Origin: Bacteroidetes bacterium UKL13-3
GTDB taxonomy: Bacteria > Bacteroidota > Bacteroidia > UKL13-3
Assembly: GCA_001602415.1 (NCBI GenBank)
Contig: CP012155.1
Coordinates: forward strand, 1,426,001 to 1,490,000
Length of the DNA stretch: 64,000 nt
Reading direction: 5' to 3'
The notes under the pieces were generated by a model that was not told where the DNA came from, made no database searches, and saw only the letters and a list, made by a program, of their open reading frames with translations. Positions 1 through 8,049 of the stretch are shown here, one piece after another (position 1 is the first letter of the stretch; the number at the start of each line of letters is the position of its first letter). Position numbers and translations under genes: made by a program.

Positions 1-2670
1 AAAATACTTAACAGTTGAAGGCGATGTCCATTTTAAGGCTACAGTTGAGTCGTTTATTGTTTGCAAACACTGCGGATAAGGTGCATCAAGAATGGGAGGT
101 GGAGTAATCAAAAGTTTAATTGTTGCATTCGAACTATTAGGAGTTGGACAAGCATTATCAGTTGCTTTGATGTTAATCGTCATAGTGTCTGTATTGCTAT
201 GTGAACATAATGTTTGCCAAATGAGTGTAATTAAGGCATTACTTTTACCTTTATTGATAAGTAGCGATGGAGGATTAATTGAACTAAAAACATTTCCCGA
301 AAAATCAATATTAACCGAATCTCCATCAGGGTCAGTTACATTGAATACATAGTTTAACAGATCAGTTGCTGTAAGCGAAATAAAAGTATCGCGAACAATT
401 GGCGCATTATCCGATACGTTTAAACTGAATTTAAACAAAGCATTGTTGCATCCACCAACTGTTGGATTGTTGGGGCGTTTGCCATTATTTATTTTACTGT
501 ATGCATCGGGTGTAGTAGGGAAGTCGGAATAACCGCCACAGCCTGCACAAACCGATTGATAAACAATTCCTTTTTTATCGAATCTACTTGTTCCGCCATC
601 AACGTGCTCGCTACTTAGTGATCCACCATAGTATGTTGCGTAGGAAAGTTGCTTCATATCGGGTGTAAAAACAGCCAAATAAAAATCACTTCCGTCAGTT
701 GTTTTTTGAAATGCATTGGATGTTATCGCACAATTTTGTGTACTGCCTGTATTTGAATTGTAACTGTTGTTGGATGCTCCGCCCCATCCCGAAAAATAAA
801 CCCTATCACATTCGTCAACCATAAATGCCGAAGGTGATAATCCTGGGAAACTATTATTGGGTGCGCCAAAAACGGTTGAATATCTTATAGAATCTAAGTT
901 GTTATTAAGGGTGGTAATAAATTGCTTAGCTAATATGTTTGTGTATACAACACCTTTTACAGGGAAATTACCTTCTGTTTGTCCGGTTATGAAAATATTA
1001 AGTTTACTATCAATATCAATAAAATAAGCCTGATCGTAGGCTGAGGTTCCAATATATATCAGTTTTTGCAAACTGTTTCCCAATGCACCTATTTTGGCAA
1101 CAAAAGCATCAACATTTCCTCTGTATGATAATGCGCCTTCAAATTTTCCTAAATTACTGCTTTGTGTTCCTCCGCATACAAATATGTTGTTAAACCGATC
1201 CAACACAATACTGTAAGCAGCGTCATCTGCATCACCTCCAATATAACTTGAAAATAAAACAGTAGAAAGATTTGAGGTTAACTTGAACACGCATCCGTCT
1301 TGGTTGCCACCTCCAAAGGTTGGTTGAAAGGCATTTGAAATGGTATATCCATCAGCCATTTTTGATTCGGTTACAGATGCAATGCATACATTTTCGTTTT
1401 GATCGAGTACAATCGATCCTCTGTAAGTATCTCCATAATTATAGGCTAACGGACTTGAAAGCGAATATCGAGATGGTGATTTTCCGTTGATTCCATCGTT
1501 TTGCGCCCCACCCCAGTAGGTAGAGTTTTTTAAGGTTGAACCATCTGCCGAAAGGCACGACACATAAATATCATAATTGCCATTGTACGAGCGATCGAAA
1601 GCTCCCGTAGTTGTTGGGAAATTGGAAGAGTTTGTTGTTCCAAAAATATATAAATCTCCTGCTCCATTACAAATAATGCTGTGAGGTTGCTCGTCTCCAT
1701 TTCCTCCTAAATACGTTGCGTACAATAATTGAGAGCCATCACTGCTAAATTTTAAAATACCTACATCTTTGGAGCCGCCTGCTGCAAAATTTATTTGATA
1801 AGAGCCAAATGTAGCAGGAAAACCACTGCTAAAAACAGTACCTCCTGCAAAACCATTTCCAAGATAATCGTATGTAGCTGTGAATCCGAAATTATCGGCT
1901 ACGGAGCCTGAAAATGTTCCAAAAACAATATTGGGATCAATAATGATTGGTTGCTGTTTGTTATAGCTTGCAAGGTTGAATGAAACTTCATTTCCTTTTA
2001 AATTATATGAACAATTTACTTGTTCTTGCTGCTGAAATGCAATGGGAGCCTCTTCTCTAATATTGGCAATACTCGTTTCAATAATTAAGTTTCCGTTTTG
2101 TAGCTTGAGGTTATTTTGTCCCTCGTATGCTAATTTAATTGCTGATGCATCTGCTCCGGATTGAATTAAGAAATTGAGTTTAATAAAAGCTTCTTTACCA
2201 ATAATTTCGGCATCAATACCTGGGTAAATGTTCTGCAAAATAATACTTTGGTATCCTCTACATCCACTGGCCCATTTGGTTTTGTCTGATCCTAAATAGT
2301 AGTTGTAAACTTCACCGAAGGGCTCTCCTTTTTTTATGGTTACATTGGATGTTTTGCTTCCCTTAAACAATACACGGTAGTTGTGAGCATCTATTGAGGT
2401 ATTTAATAAAGATTTGCTGTGGTTAAGAGAATGAAGTTGTTGTTCGTTAATGAATGAATAAACCAATCCTTTTGCTGTTATAAAAACATCGCCTCCGGGT
2501 ATAGCAGCCTTAAATAAAACTTCAGCGTTCCATTGTCCTTTATTTTCAATGAGTTTAATGGTTTGAGAAGGATGTACTCCAACCGGGTCAATATGGGCAA
2601 TAGTCTTTTGCCTACTCATTGCAACAAGCAATAGTATCAACAATAGTCGGTATGGATTTTTTACAGTCAA
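1..2670 (-). CDS. SBBP-repeat surface protein, 3' end outside window
   Basis: The minus strand is open from 2670 to the window edge (about 890 residues) with no stop, so the C-terminus is missing. An ATG lies at 2619, but a TTG at 2670 adds a good signal peptide (MTVKNPYRLLLILLLVA), so I prefer the TTG start. The N-terminal region (IENKGQW...LFKAAIPGGDVFIT) matches the DUF7948-type domain found ahead of SBBP beta-propeller repeats. Repeats of the type YLGGNGDEQ, YIGGDADDA and YYGGSLSSE follow, then a cadherin/Ig-like stretch (VTDPDGDSVNIDFSG). Such Bacteroidota proteins are usually large secreted or surface T9SS clients; a sorting domain would lie off the window. It is divergent from the sirtuin gene. 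Confidence 0.85.
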   Translation of the reverse strand, partial: MTVKNPYRLLLILLLVAMSRQKTIAHIDPVGVHPSQTIKLIENKGQWNAEVLFKAAIPGGDVFITAKGLVYSFINEQQLHSLNHSKSLLNTSIDAHNYRVLFKGSKTSNVTIKKGEPFGEVYNYYLGSDKTKWASGCRGYQSIILQNIYPGIDAEIIGKEAFIKLNFLIQSGADASAIKLAYEGQNNLKLQNGNLIIETSIANIREEAPIAFQQQEQVNCSYNLKGNEVSFNLASYNKQQPIIIDPNIVFGTFSGSVADNFGFTATYDYLGNGFAGGTVFSSGFPATFGSYQINFAAGGSKDVGILKFSSDGSQLLYATYLGGNGDEQPHSIICNGAGDLYIFGTTNSSNFPTTTGAFDRSYNGNYDIYVSCLSADGSTLKNSTYWGGAQNDGINGKSPSRYSLSSPLAYNYGDTYRGSIVLDQNENVCIASVTESKMADGYTISNAFQPTFGGGNQDGCVFKLTSNLSTVLFSSYIGGDADDAAYSIVLDRFNNIFVCGGTQSSNLGKFEGALSYRGNVDAFVAKIGALGNSLQKLIYIGTSAYDQAYFIDIDSKLNIFITGQTEGNFPVKGVVYTNILAKQFITTLNNNLDSIRYSTVFGAPNNSFPGLSPSAFMVDECDRVYFSGWGGASNNSYNSNTGSTQNCAITSNAFQKTTDGSDFYLAVFTPDMKQLSYATYYGGSLSSEHVDGGTSRFDKKGIVYQSVCAGCGGYSDFPTTPDAYSKINNGKRPNNPTVGGCNNALFKFSLNVSDNAPIVRDTFISLTATDLLNYVFNVTDPDGDSVNIDFSGNVFSSINPPSLLINKGKSNALITLIWQTLCSHSNTDTMTINIKATDNACPTPNSSNATIKLLITPPPILDAPYPQCLQTINDSTVALKWTSPSTVKYF

Positions 2671-2749
2671 CTGTTACAAACAAATTTAACTAAAATAAGG
2701 TTATTCGGTTATAAATTTACATCGTTAATTATTCTTAAATTGTAAAGAC

Positions 2750-3442
2750 GTGAATAAACAGAAATTGGTTGTATTAACAGGTGCAGGTATTAGTGCCGAA
2801 AGTGGTTTGCAAACATTTAGAGATAGTGATGGATTGTGGGAAGGCTATAATATTGAGGATGTGGCAACACGTGATGCATGGCATCGCAATCCGGCTTTGG
2901 TTCAAGATTTTTACAACCAACGCAGAAAAGCCGTGCTCGAAGCTCAACCAAATAAAGCGCATTACTTGCTAGCCGATTTAGAAAAGCATTATGATGTAAC
3001 CATCATTACTCAAAATATAGATAACCTTCATGAGCGAGCAGGTTCTCAAAAAGTGTTACATCTTCATGGTATTATTACAAAATCGCAAAGCACAAAGAAT
3101 GCTAAGTTGGTTAATGAAATAGAAGGTTGGGAACTCAAAATGGGGGATACTTGTGAACTTGGTTCCCAGCTAAGACCTTTTATTGTATGGTTTGGAGAGG
3201 CTGTTCCTGAGATTGAAAATGCAGCATCAATCGTATCAACCGCGGATATTTTTATGATTATTGGAACCTCTTTGGTTGTATACCCTGCAGCTGGATTAGC
3301 TAGATACACTCTCCCAAATATTCCCATATACATTATTGATAAAGGATCACCTGAATTTGCGCCTTCACCTCGAATTACATTCATTCAACAATCCGCAAGT
3401 GTAGGTTTAAAAAAATGGATTGAACAATATCATCAACAATAG
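2750..3442 (+). CDS. cobB: NAD-dependent protein deacylase (class III sirtuin, CobB-like)
   Basis: Sirtuins remove acyl groups from lysines using NAD+. The 230-residue protein has the NAD-binding GAGISAESG motif (residues 11-19), TQNIDNLHERAG (88-98 region) and the catalytic His106 in LHLHG. Y55 and R58 (FYNQR) match the Tyr-x-x-Arg pair that marks class III desuccinylases/demalonylases. The four zinc-binding Cys found in most sirtuins are absent; only one Cys is visible in the corresponding region. The start is GTG. It stands alone, divergent from the SBBP gene. The family is certain; acyl preference is inferred from the YxxR pair. Confidence 0.9.
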   Translation: MNKQKLVVLTGAGISAESGLQTFRDSDGLWEGYNIEDVATRDAWHRNPALVQDFYNQRRKAVLEAQPNKAHYLLADLEKHYDVTIITQNIDNLHERAGSQKVLHLHGIITKSQSTKNAKLVNEIEGWELKMGDTCELGSQLRPFIVWFGEAVPEIENAASIVSTADIFMIIGTSLVVYPAAGLARYTLPNIPIYIIDKGSPEFAPSPRITFIQQSASVGLKKWIEQYHQQ

Positions 3443-3648
3443 TTTATCATCCAGATATACCGCTTATGTATGGTTTTTGATGAGCGGTATCCCTAAATAA
3501 AATATTGTTTCCTTTGATGTAATCATGAGTGCACAGGCTTTTTAGTGTTATTAGTTTTGGTCTCAGAAACTCGTCTGATATTTTTTTTGTGAATGTAATT
3601 GTAACAAATGAAGTATTAGGCTCGTAACAACACTAAAATCCAAACACT

Positions 3649-4485
3649 ATGAAAAAGCAACTATTATTCACCACCATCACACTTTTAACTTTTACCGGAT
3701 TTGCACAATCAAGTCTTAGTTTTTTACCCAATCATAATGTTGTATTGTGTGGGTCAGCAGATGTCTATTTTGTATGCACATCACCATCTACTCCTGATAA
3801 TATTTGGTGGGATTTTGGCGATGGGTGCAAAGGAATAGGAGTTAAACCTATTCACCGTTATACTACCGCAGGTTTATATACTGTTAAAATGATTACCGAA
3901 AAAGCTGGTATAAAAGATAGTGTTACTAAAGCTGATTTTGTTACACTCCATTCAAAGCCCAAAGCATCTTTTACTGTAAATTTAGCCACTAACCTTAAAC
4001 CTTATGAGCGCATCTTAACCTTCTCGGGTAAAGTCAATGACAATGATACTGTAAGATATAGTTGGAGGATAAATAATTCAATTATTTTAGGAACCAGTAA
4101 GCTAACATATTATTTCGGAGCAAATGGCAAGTATCCTGTTTTATTAACTGTAACTAATAATAGAGGTTGTTCAGATGAGTTTATTGATACAGTAGAAATA
4201 AATGATAGCCTAGATAATAACACAGGATTACCTTCTATAGTGCAAGAGGTGGGATTAAATATTGCAATGCTTTCTGATCAAAATATTTTTGTAACACGTG
4301 GATCTGCTCTGCAAGAAGCAACCATTAAAATTATCGACATAACAGGTAAAGTCATGCAGCAAGTTAAAATGGAGAAGGAAGAAATATCTATGCAATTACA
4401 AACCACGTTGATGCCTCCAAGTACCTATATTTTTGAAATAAGCAGCCAAGGTTTCACTAAAGCCAAGCGATTTCTGAAGCAATGA
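3649..4485 (+). CDS. Secreted PKD-domain protein with T9SS sorting domain
   Basis: The protein has 278 residues. Residues 1-19 form a signal peptide (MKKQLLFTTITLLTFTGFAQ). A PKD domain follows with the diagnostic WWDFGDG and a Y-T-V-K-M strand, and a second PKD-like unit contains TVTNNRGCSDEFIDTVEI. The last ~80 residues (VQEVGLNIAMLSDQ to the terminal AKRFLKQ) resemble a type A T9SS C-terminal sorting domain. It is probably a small secreted or cell-surface adhesin-like protein. Nothing indicates a specific ligand. Monocistronic, with about 200 bp of upstream spacer. Confidence 0.8.
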   Translation: MKKQLLFTTITLLTFTGFAQSSLSFLPNHNVVLCGSADVYFVCTSPSTPDNIWWDFGDGCKGIGVKPIHRYTTAGLYTVKMITEKAGIKDSVTKADFVTLHSKPKASFTVNLATNLKPYERILTFSGKVNDNDTVRYSWRINNSIILGTSKLTYYFGANGKYPVLLTVTNNRGCSDEFIDTVEINDSLDNNTGLPSIVQEVGLNIAMLSDQNIFVTRGSALQEATIKIIDITGKVMQQVKMEKEEISMQLQTTLMPPSTYIFEISSQGFTKAKRFLKQ

Positions 4486-4646
4486 TATAGCAATTATTGA
4501 AATTGGTCTCCGTGCAGCTCTGTTGTTTCATTGGTGTATTATTTAGCAATTCAGATGGGTTTCGCAATCATCTGTTTATGGGCTGCCGGAGATACAATTT
4601 CTGTTTAAACTCGTTCATTTTAACCTCGATTTGTTATTATTGAGGA

Positions 4647-6683
4647 ATGAAAACAAAAACGATACTTTTAACATCAGCAGCCACACTGCTTATCGGTGGT
4701 GCTTTTGTTTACAAATCCAAGGATAAGGGAGTGGACATTCAATCCATTGATAAAAAGGCGAATCCTCGCAACGATTTTAACCAGTTTGCAAACGGTAAAT
4801 GGATTCAAAACAATCCCGTTCCCTCAACAGAAAGTCGCTGGACAAGTTTTAATGTAATAGCCGAGCGTAATTATGATTTACTACGAACCATTTTGGAAAC
4901 AGCTGCAGCAGATAAGTCGGCCTCCAAAGGTTCGGCTCGCCAAAAAATTGGAGACTTTTACCGAATTGCAATGGATACCAACAAGCTGGAAGCCGACAAT
5001 TATGCACCTTTAACAACAGATTTGGGTTCGATAATGGTATTGGTTGATGCCAAAGATGTTATGAATTATGTTGGTAAAATGCACCGTAAAGGATTGCCAG
5101 CATTTTTTGGTTTTGGTGTAAATCAAGATGTAAAAAAGAGTGATGAGTATGCTTGTTATTTATCGCAAGCAGGACTTGGTTTACCCGATAGAGATTATTA
5201 TTTAAAAGATGATGAAAAGTCTAAAAATATTCGCAAAGAATATTTGAACCATATTTCGCGCATGTTTCAAATGATAGGTAACAATACCCCCGAATCAGAA
5301 AAAATTGCAAACGATATTTTGGAGTTTGAAACCGCTCTGGCAAAGGCATCAATGACGCGTGTAGAAAGAAGAGACCCAGATAAAACATACAATAAGAAAA
5401 CTACCCAAGAGTTGGAAACATCTTATCCTAACATAAACTGGAAAGGATATTTTGAACAAACAGGTTTAGCCAAAAAGAATGTGTCAACGTTTATTGTTGG
5501 ACAACCCTTGTTTTTTGAAGAGTTAAACAAACGAATGGGTACAACCAGCATTTTTACGCTTCGTAATTATTTAAAATGGAAAGCTGTAAGCTCATCAAGT
5601 TCATACATGAGCAGTCGTTTTGCTGATGAGTCGTTTAGGTTTTACAGCACAATTCTTACGGGCACAAAAGAGCAAAAACCACGTTGGAAACGTACCGTTA
5701 ATCAAGCAAACAACTTAATTGGCGAATTGGTAGCACAAGAATATGTAAAGGTTGCCTTTAGTGAAGAATCGAAGAAAAGGCTAAACAAAATGGTTGATAA
5801 TTTGCGTGAGGCATTCAAAATCAGAATTCAAAACTTGGATTGGATGAGTGCTGAGACCAAAACAAAAGCATTAGAAAAGCTAGCATCGTTTAACCGTAAA
5901 ATTGGTTATCCTGATAAGTGGACTGATTTTACTAAATTGGAAATTAAGAATGACTCCTATTTAGAGAATTATTTCCGCTCAAATACCTTTGAATTTGATG
6001 ATAACATCAATAGGTTGGGAAAACCTATTGATAAGGCTGAATGGGGAATGTTGCCACAAACTGTTAACGCCTATTACAGTCCTCTTATGAACGAGATTGT
6101 TTTCCCCGCTGCCATCATGCAACCACCGTTTTTTGACCCAGCTGCAGATGATGCAGTAAATTATGGTGCAATTGGAGCAGTTATCGGTCATGAGTTCTCG
6201 CATGGGTTTGATGATAAAGGATGCAAGTTTGATGCTAAAGGGAACTTAAACAATTGGTGGACAGAAGCCGATAAATCGAAGTTTGACGCCAGAACCAAGG
6301 TGATGGTTAATCAATATAACAAATACAAAGTTGAAGACAGTGTATATGTGAATGGTGAACTGACATTAGGCGAAAACATTGCCGACTTTGCAGGATTAAC
6401 TGTTTCGTATGATGCTTATATGCTTTCGTTAAAAGGAAAAGAAAAGAAAAAAATCAACGGGTTTACCCCTGAGCAACGTTTCTTTATAGGCTTTGCGCAA
6501 GTATGGAGGGGCAATGCTCGTCCGGAATTTTTACGCCAACAGGTAGTAACCGATCCGCACTCACCGGCTCGTTTCAGGGTGTTAGGGCCCTTATCAAACA
6601 TGCCACAGTTTTATGAAGCATTTGGTGTGCAAAAAGGAGATGGAATGTACCGAGATGATTCAGTAAGGGTTAAAATTTGGTAA
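4647..6683 (+). CDS. pepO: M13 family zinc metallopeptidase (PepO/neprilysin-like)
   Basis: The protein has 678 residues, the usual size for the family. A hydrophobic N-terminus (residues 5-22) suggests export or membrane anchoring. The M13 N-terminal domain starts at about residue 40 (NDFNQFANGKWI). The catalytic zinc motif HEFSH is at residues 515-519, the third ligand is in ENIADFAG, and VNAYYSP and the C-terminal RVLGPLSN...F are further neprilysin-family landmarks. M13 enzymes cleave short peptides in the periplasm or outside the cell. A strong intrinsic terminator lies just after the stop codon, so this is probably a single-gene unit. Confidence 0.95.
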   Translation: MKTKTILLTSAATLLIGGAFVYKSKDKGVDIQSIDKKANPRNDFNQFANGKWIQNNPVPSTESRWTSFNVIAERNYDLLRTILETAAADKSASKGSARQKIGDFYRIAMDTNKLEADNYAPLTTDLGSIMVLVDAKDVMNYVGKMHRKGLPAFFGFGVNQDVKKSDEYACYLSQAGLGLPDRDYYLKDDEKSKNIRKEYLNHISRMFQMIGNNTPESEKIANDILEFETALAKASMTRVERRDPDKTYNKKTTQELETSYPNINWKGYFEQTGLAKKNVSTFIVGQPLFFEELNKRMGTTSIFTLRNYLKWKAVSSSSSYMSSRFADESFRFYSTILTGTKEQKPRWKRTVNQANNLIGELVAQEYVKVAFSEESKKRLNKMVDNLREAFKIRIQNLDWMSAETKTKALEKLASFNRKIGYPDKWTDFTKLEIKNDSYLENYFRSNTFEFDDNINRLGKPIDKAEWGMLPQTVNAYYSPLMNEIVFPAAIMQPPFFDPAADDAVNYGAIGAVIGHEFSHGFDDKGCKFDAKGNLNNWWTEADKSKFDARTKVMVNQYNKYKVEDSVYVNGELTLGENIADFAGLTVSYDAYMLSLKGKEKKKINGFTPEQRFFIGFAQVWRGNARPEFLRQQVVTDPHSPARFRVLGPLSNMPQFYEAFGVQKGDGMYRDDSVRVKIW

Positions 6684-7115
6684 TTCAGATAGCACACAAT
6701 AAAAGGAGCCGATGTAAGATATACATCGGCTTTTTTTGTGGAATATCCATCCAAATTTGTTTGAAGTTTGTACCTTCGATAATGAACCTGCCTTTTTATA
6801 GGCCTCTAACAACCATTCACGTCTGCTCTCTTGTGGGTTCAGCTTTATTTCAGGTAAGATTTTTCGTGCGGTAAATCCTTTTAAGTCCCTCAATAGTTCG
6901 CCCAACGTTCCTTCATCAGCTTGGGCTATCATATGAATATGACTCGGTAAGATGCAATAGGTATACAGTAGCAACCCCTTCTTTTGTTGACAATACCGGA
7001 TGCTTTCCAATAAAATGTTTACCTAACAGTCTCTTGTAAAAACATCAATCCAATCAACAACGGTAAATGTAACAAAATAGGGTTTTCCTTCTTGGTTTTT
7101 AAGATATTCGGACAT
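6660..7115 (-). pseudogene. Degenerate REP-associated (RAYT/IS200-like) transposase
   Basis: From an ATG at 7115 the reading frame gives MSEYLKNQEGKPYFVTFTV, the typical start of RAYT-type HUH/Y1 transposases. It hits an in-frame TAG at 7023-7025 and continues in the same frame with LLESIRYCQQKKGL and the HUH-type motif PSHIHMIAQ. Homology fades after REWLLEAYKKAG, and the last part simply reads through the terminator of the neighbouring gene. Internal stop and missing C-terminus make it non-functional. RAYTs are associated with palindromic REP repeats, and such repeats are present at 40.2 and 42.6 kb. Confidence 0.8.
6707..6737 (+). terminator. Intrinsic terminator after the M13 peptidase gene
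   Basis: A 10-bp perfect stem (AGCCGATGTA at 6707-6716 with TACATCGGCT at 6722-6731) and a short loop are followed by a run of seven T. It lies 24 bp after the peptidase stop codon. Confidence 0.9.
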
Positions 7116-7231
7116 AAAACTAAGGTCGTTTTTTAATGGAACTATACATATCTATAAGTGCTTTTTATTGAAGAGTTCCGTTTAAGCATTTAATGAATTG
7201 GAGAGTTCTGCCGTTCTAAATTCGCACTAAC

Positions 7232-7684
7232 GTGACGTTGGCGCGAACATTAGAATTGCTAAATTTAACCTTTGAACATGTTGACGCCAACCGTAAACTA
7301 CTCATCATAAAAAGCGCTAAAGGAAATAAAGATCGTATCACTCCGCTATCCGAAAAAATGTTGGCACTGTTACGCGACTATTATAAAGCCTACAAACCCC
7401 AAAAGTACCTATTTGAAGGTATGTATGGAGGGCAATATGATGAACGAAGTTTAGCGAGCGTACTTAAACGAGCTGTAACAATGGCTAATATAAAAAAACC
7501 GGTTACACTTCACTGGTTGAGGCACAGCTATGCTACACACTTATTGGAAGCCGGAACTGATTTGAGGTATATTCAAGAATTGTTGGGTCATAGCCACTCA
7601 AAAACGACTGAAATATATACGCATGTGTCTACCAAAAGTATTAAAAATATTAAAAGTCCATTTGATGATTTGGATAACTATTAA
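7232..7684 (+). CDS. Tyrosine recombinase, 5'-truncated (catalytic domain only)
   Basis: The 150 residues correspond to the catalytic half of a XerC/D- or phage-type tyrosine recombinase. R5 in LARTLELLNL aligns with the first catalytic Arg (normally GLRxSELLNL). HWLRHSYATHLLEAG supplies His and Arg, LLGHSHSKTT the second His, and EIYTHV the Tyr nucleophile. The N-terminal core-binding domain (about 130-150 residues) is absent and the sequence upstream does not restore it. It ends in SPFDDLDNY, as several Bacteroidota integrases do. The extra helix typical of integron IntI is not evident. It lies immediately before the first attC-like palindrome and points the same way as the cassettes. Probably inactive alone. 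Confidence 0.75.
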   Translation: MTLARTLELLNLTFEHVDANRKLLIIKSAKGNKDRITPLSEKMLALLRDYYKAYKPQKYLFEGMYGGQYDERSLASVLKRAVTMANIKKPVTLHWLRHSYATHLLEAGTDLRYIQELLGHSHSKTTEIYTHVSTKSIKNIKSPFDDLDNY

Positions 7685-7698
7685 ACTCCACATACATT

Positions 7699-7785
7699 TG
7701 AGCAAACAAAGAGCACTTTTGCATCCTTTAACTCCTAATACGGTAGTTAAAGGATGCAAATATTGCTCCTATAAGCTAGTTACAA
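7699..7785 (+). other. attC-like palindromic site 0, beside the recombinase
   Basis: An imperfect inverted repeat with arms 7711-7733 (GAGCACTTTTGCATCC...) and 7745-7767 (...GGATGCAAATATTGCTC) and a short centre. It is bounded by AAC at 7705-7707 and GTT at 7779-7781. There is no T-tract, so it is not a good terminator. It lies 20 bp after the recombinase stop and opens the cassette with the type I RM operon. Confidence 0.6.
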
Positions 7786-7852
7786 GCAACCCTAAAAGAC
7801 CGACAGTGCAACAATGAACAGACAGAAAAAACGCCTCGACAGCCAACCCTTC

Positions 7853-7917
7853 GCAAAATTAAAAGAGGTGTTTTGCCAACGCACTTGCCGACACAAAAAC
7901 ACCACATTTAATTTTGC
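7853..7917 (+). repeat. CACATTTG/CAAAAGAG palindrome family, copy 1 (inverted)
   Basis: The arms GCAAAATTAAAAGAGGTG (7853-7870) and CACCACATTTAATTTTGC (7900-7917) pair with two internal mismatches at the same places seen in the other copies. The centre contains CCAACGCAC. Orientation is opposite to copies 2-5. It lies in the leader of the HsdMS gene. Confidence 0.6.
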
Positions 7918-8049
7918 CCAACCGCACCCAAAGCCCACCCACCACCCGACCAGTGGACGGTTGACACTTTGACGGCAACTTTTGACAATAACAGATTTTA
8001 AAAAACTAACTTTACGACCTAAAAATTAAAGAAAAATTAAAAGAATATA

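Noticed and set aside
92-352. Plus-strand 86-residue reading frame with hydrophobic stretches
   Set aside because: It is antisense to the long, clearly homologous SBBP-repeat gene on the minus strand.
3457-3490. Intrinsic terminator after the sirtuin gene
   Set aside because: An 8-bp inverted repeat (ATACCGCT/AGCGGTAT) exists, but the loop is ~18 bases and no T-run follows.
7711-7767. Rho-independent terminator for the recombinase gene
   Set aside because: The stem is long but lacks a T-tract and ends at a GTT core with cassette-end complementarity; it fits a recombination site better.
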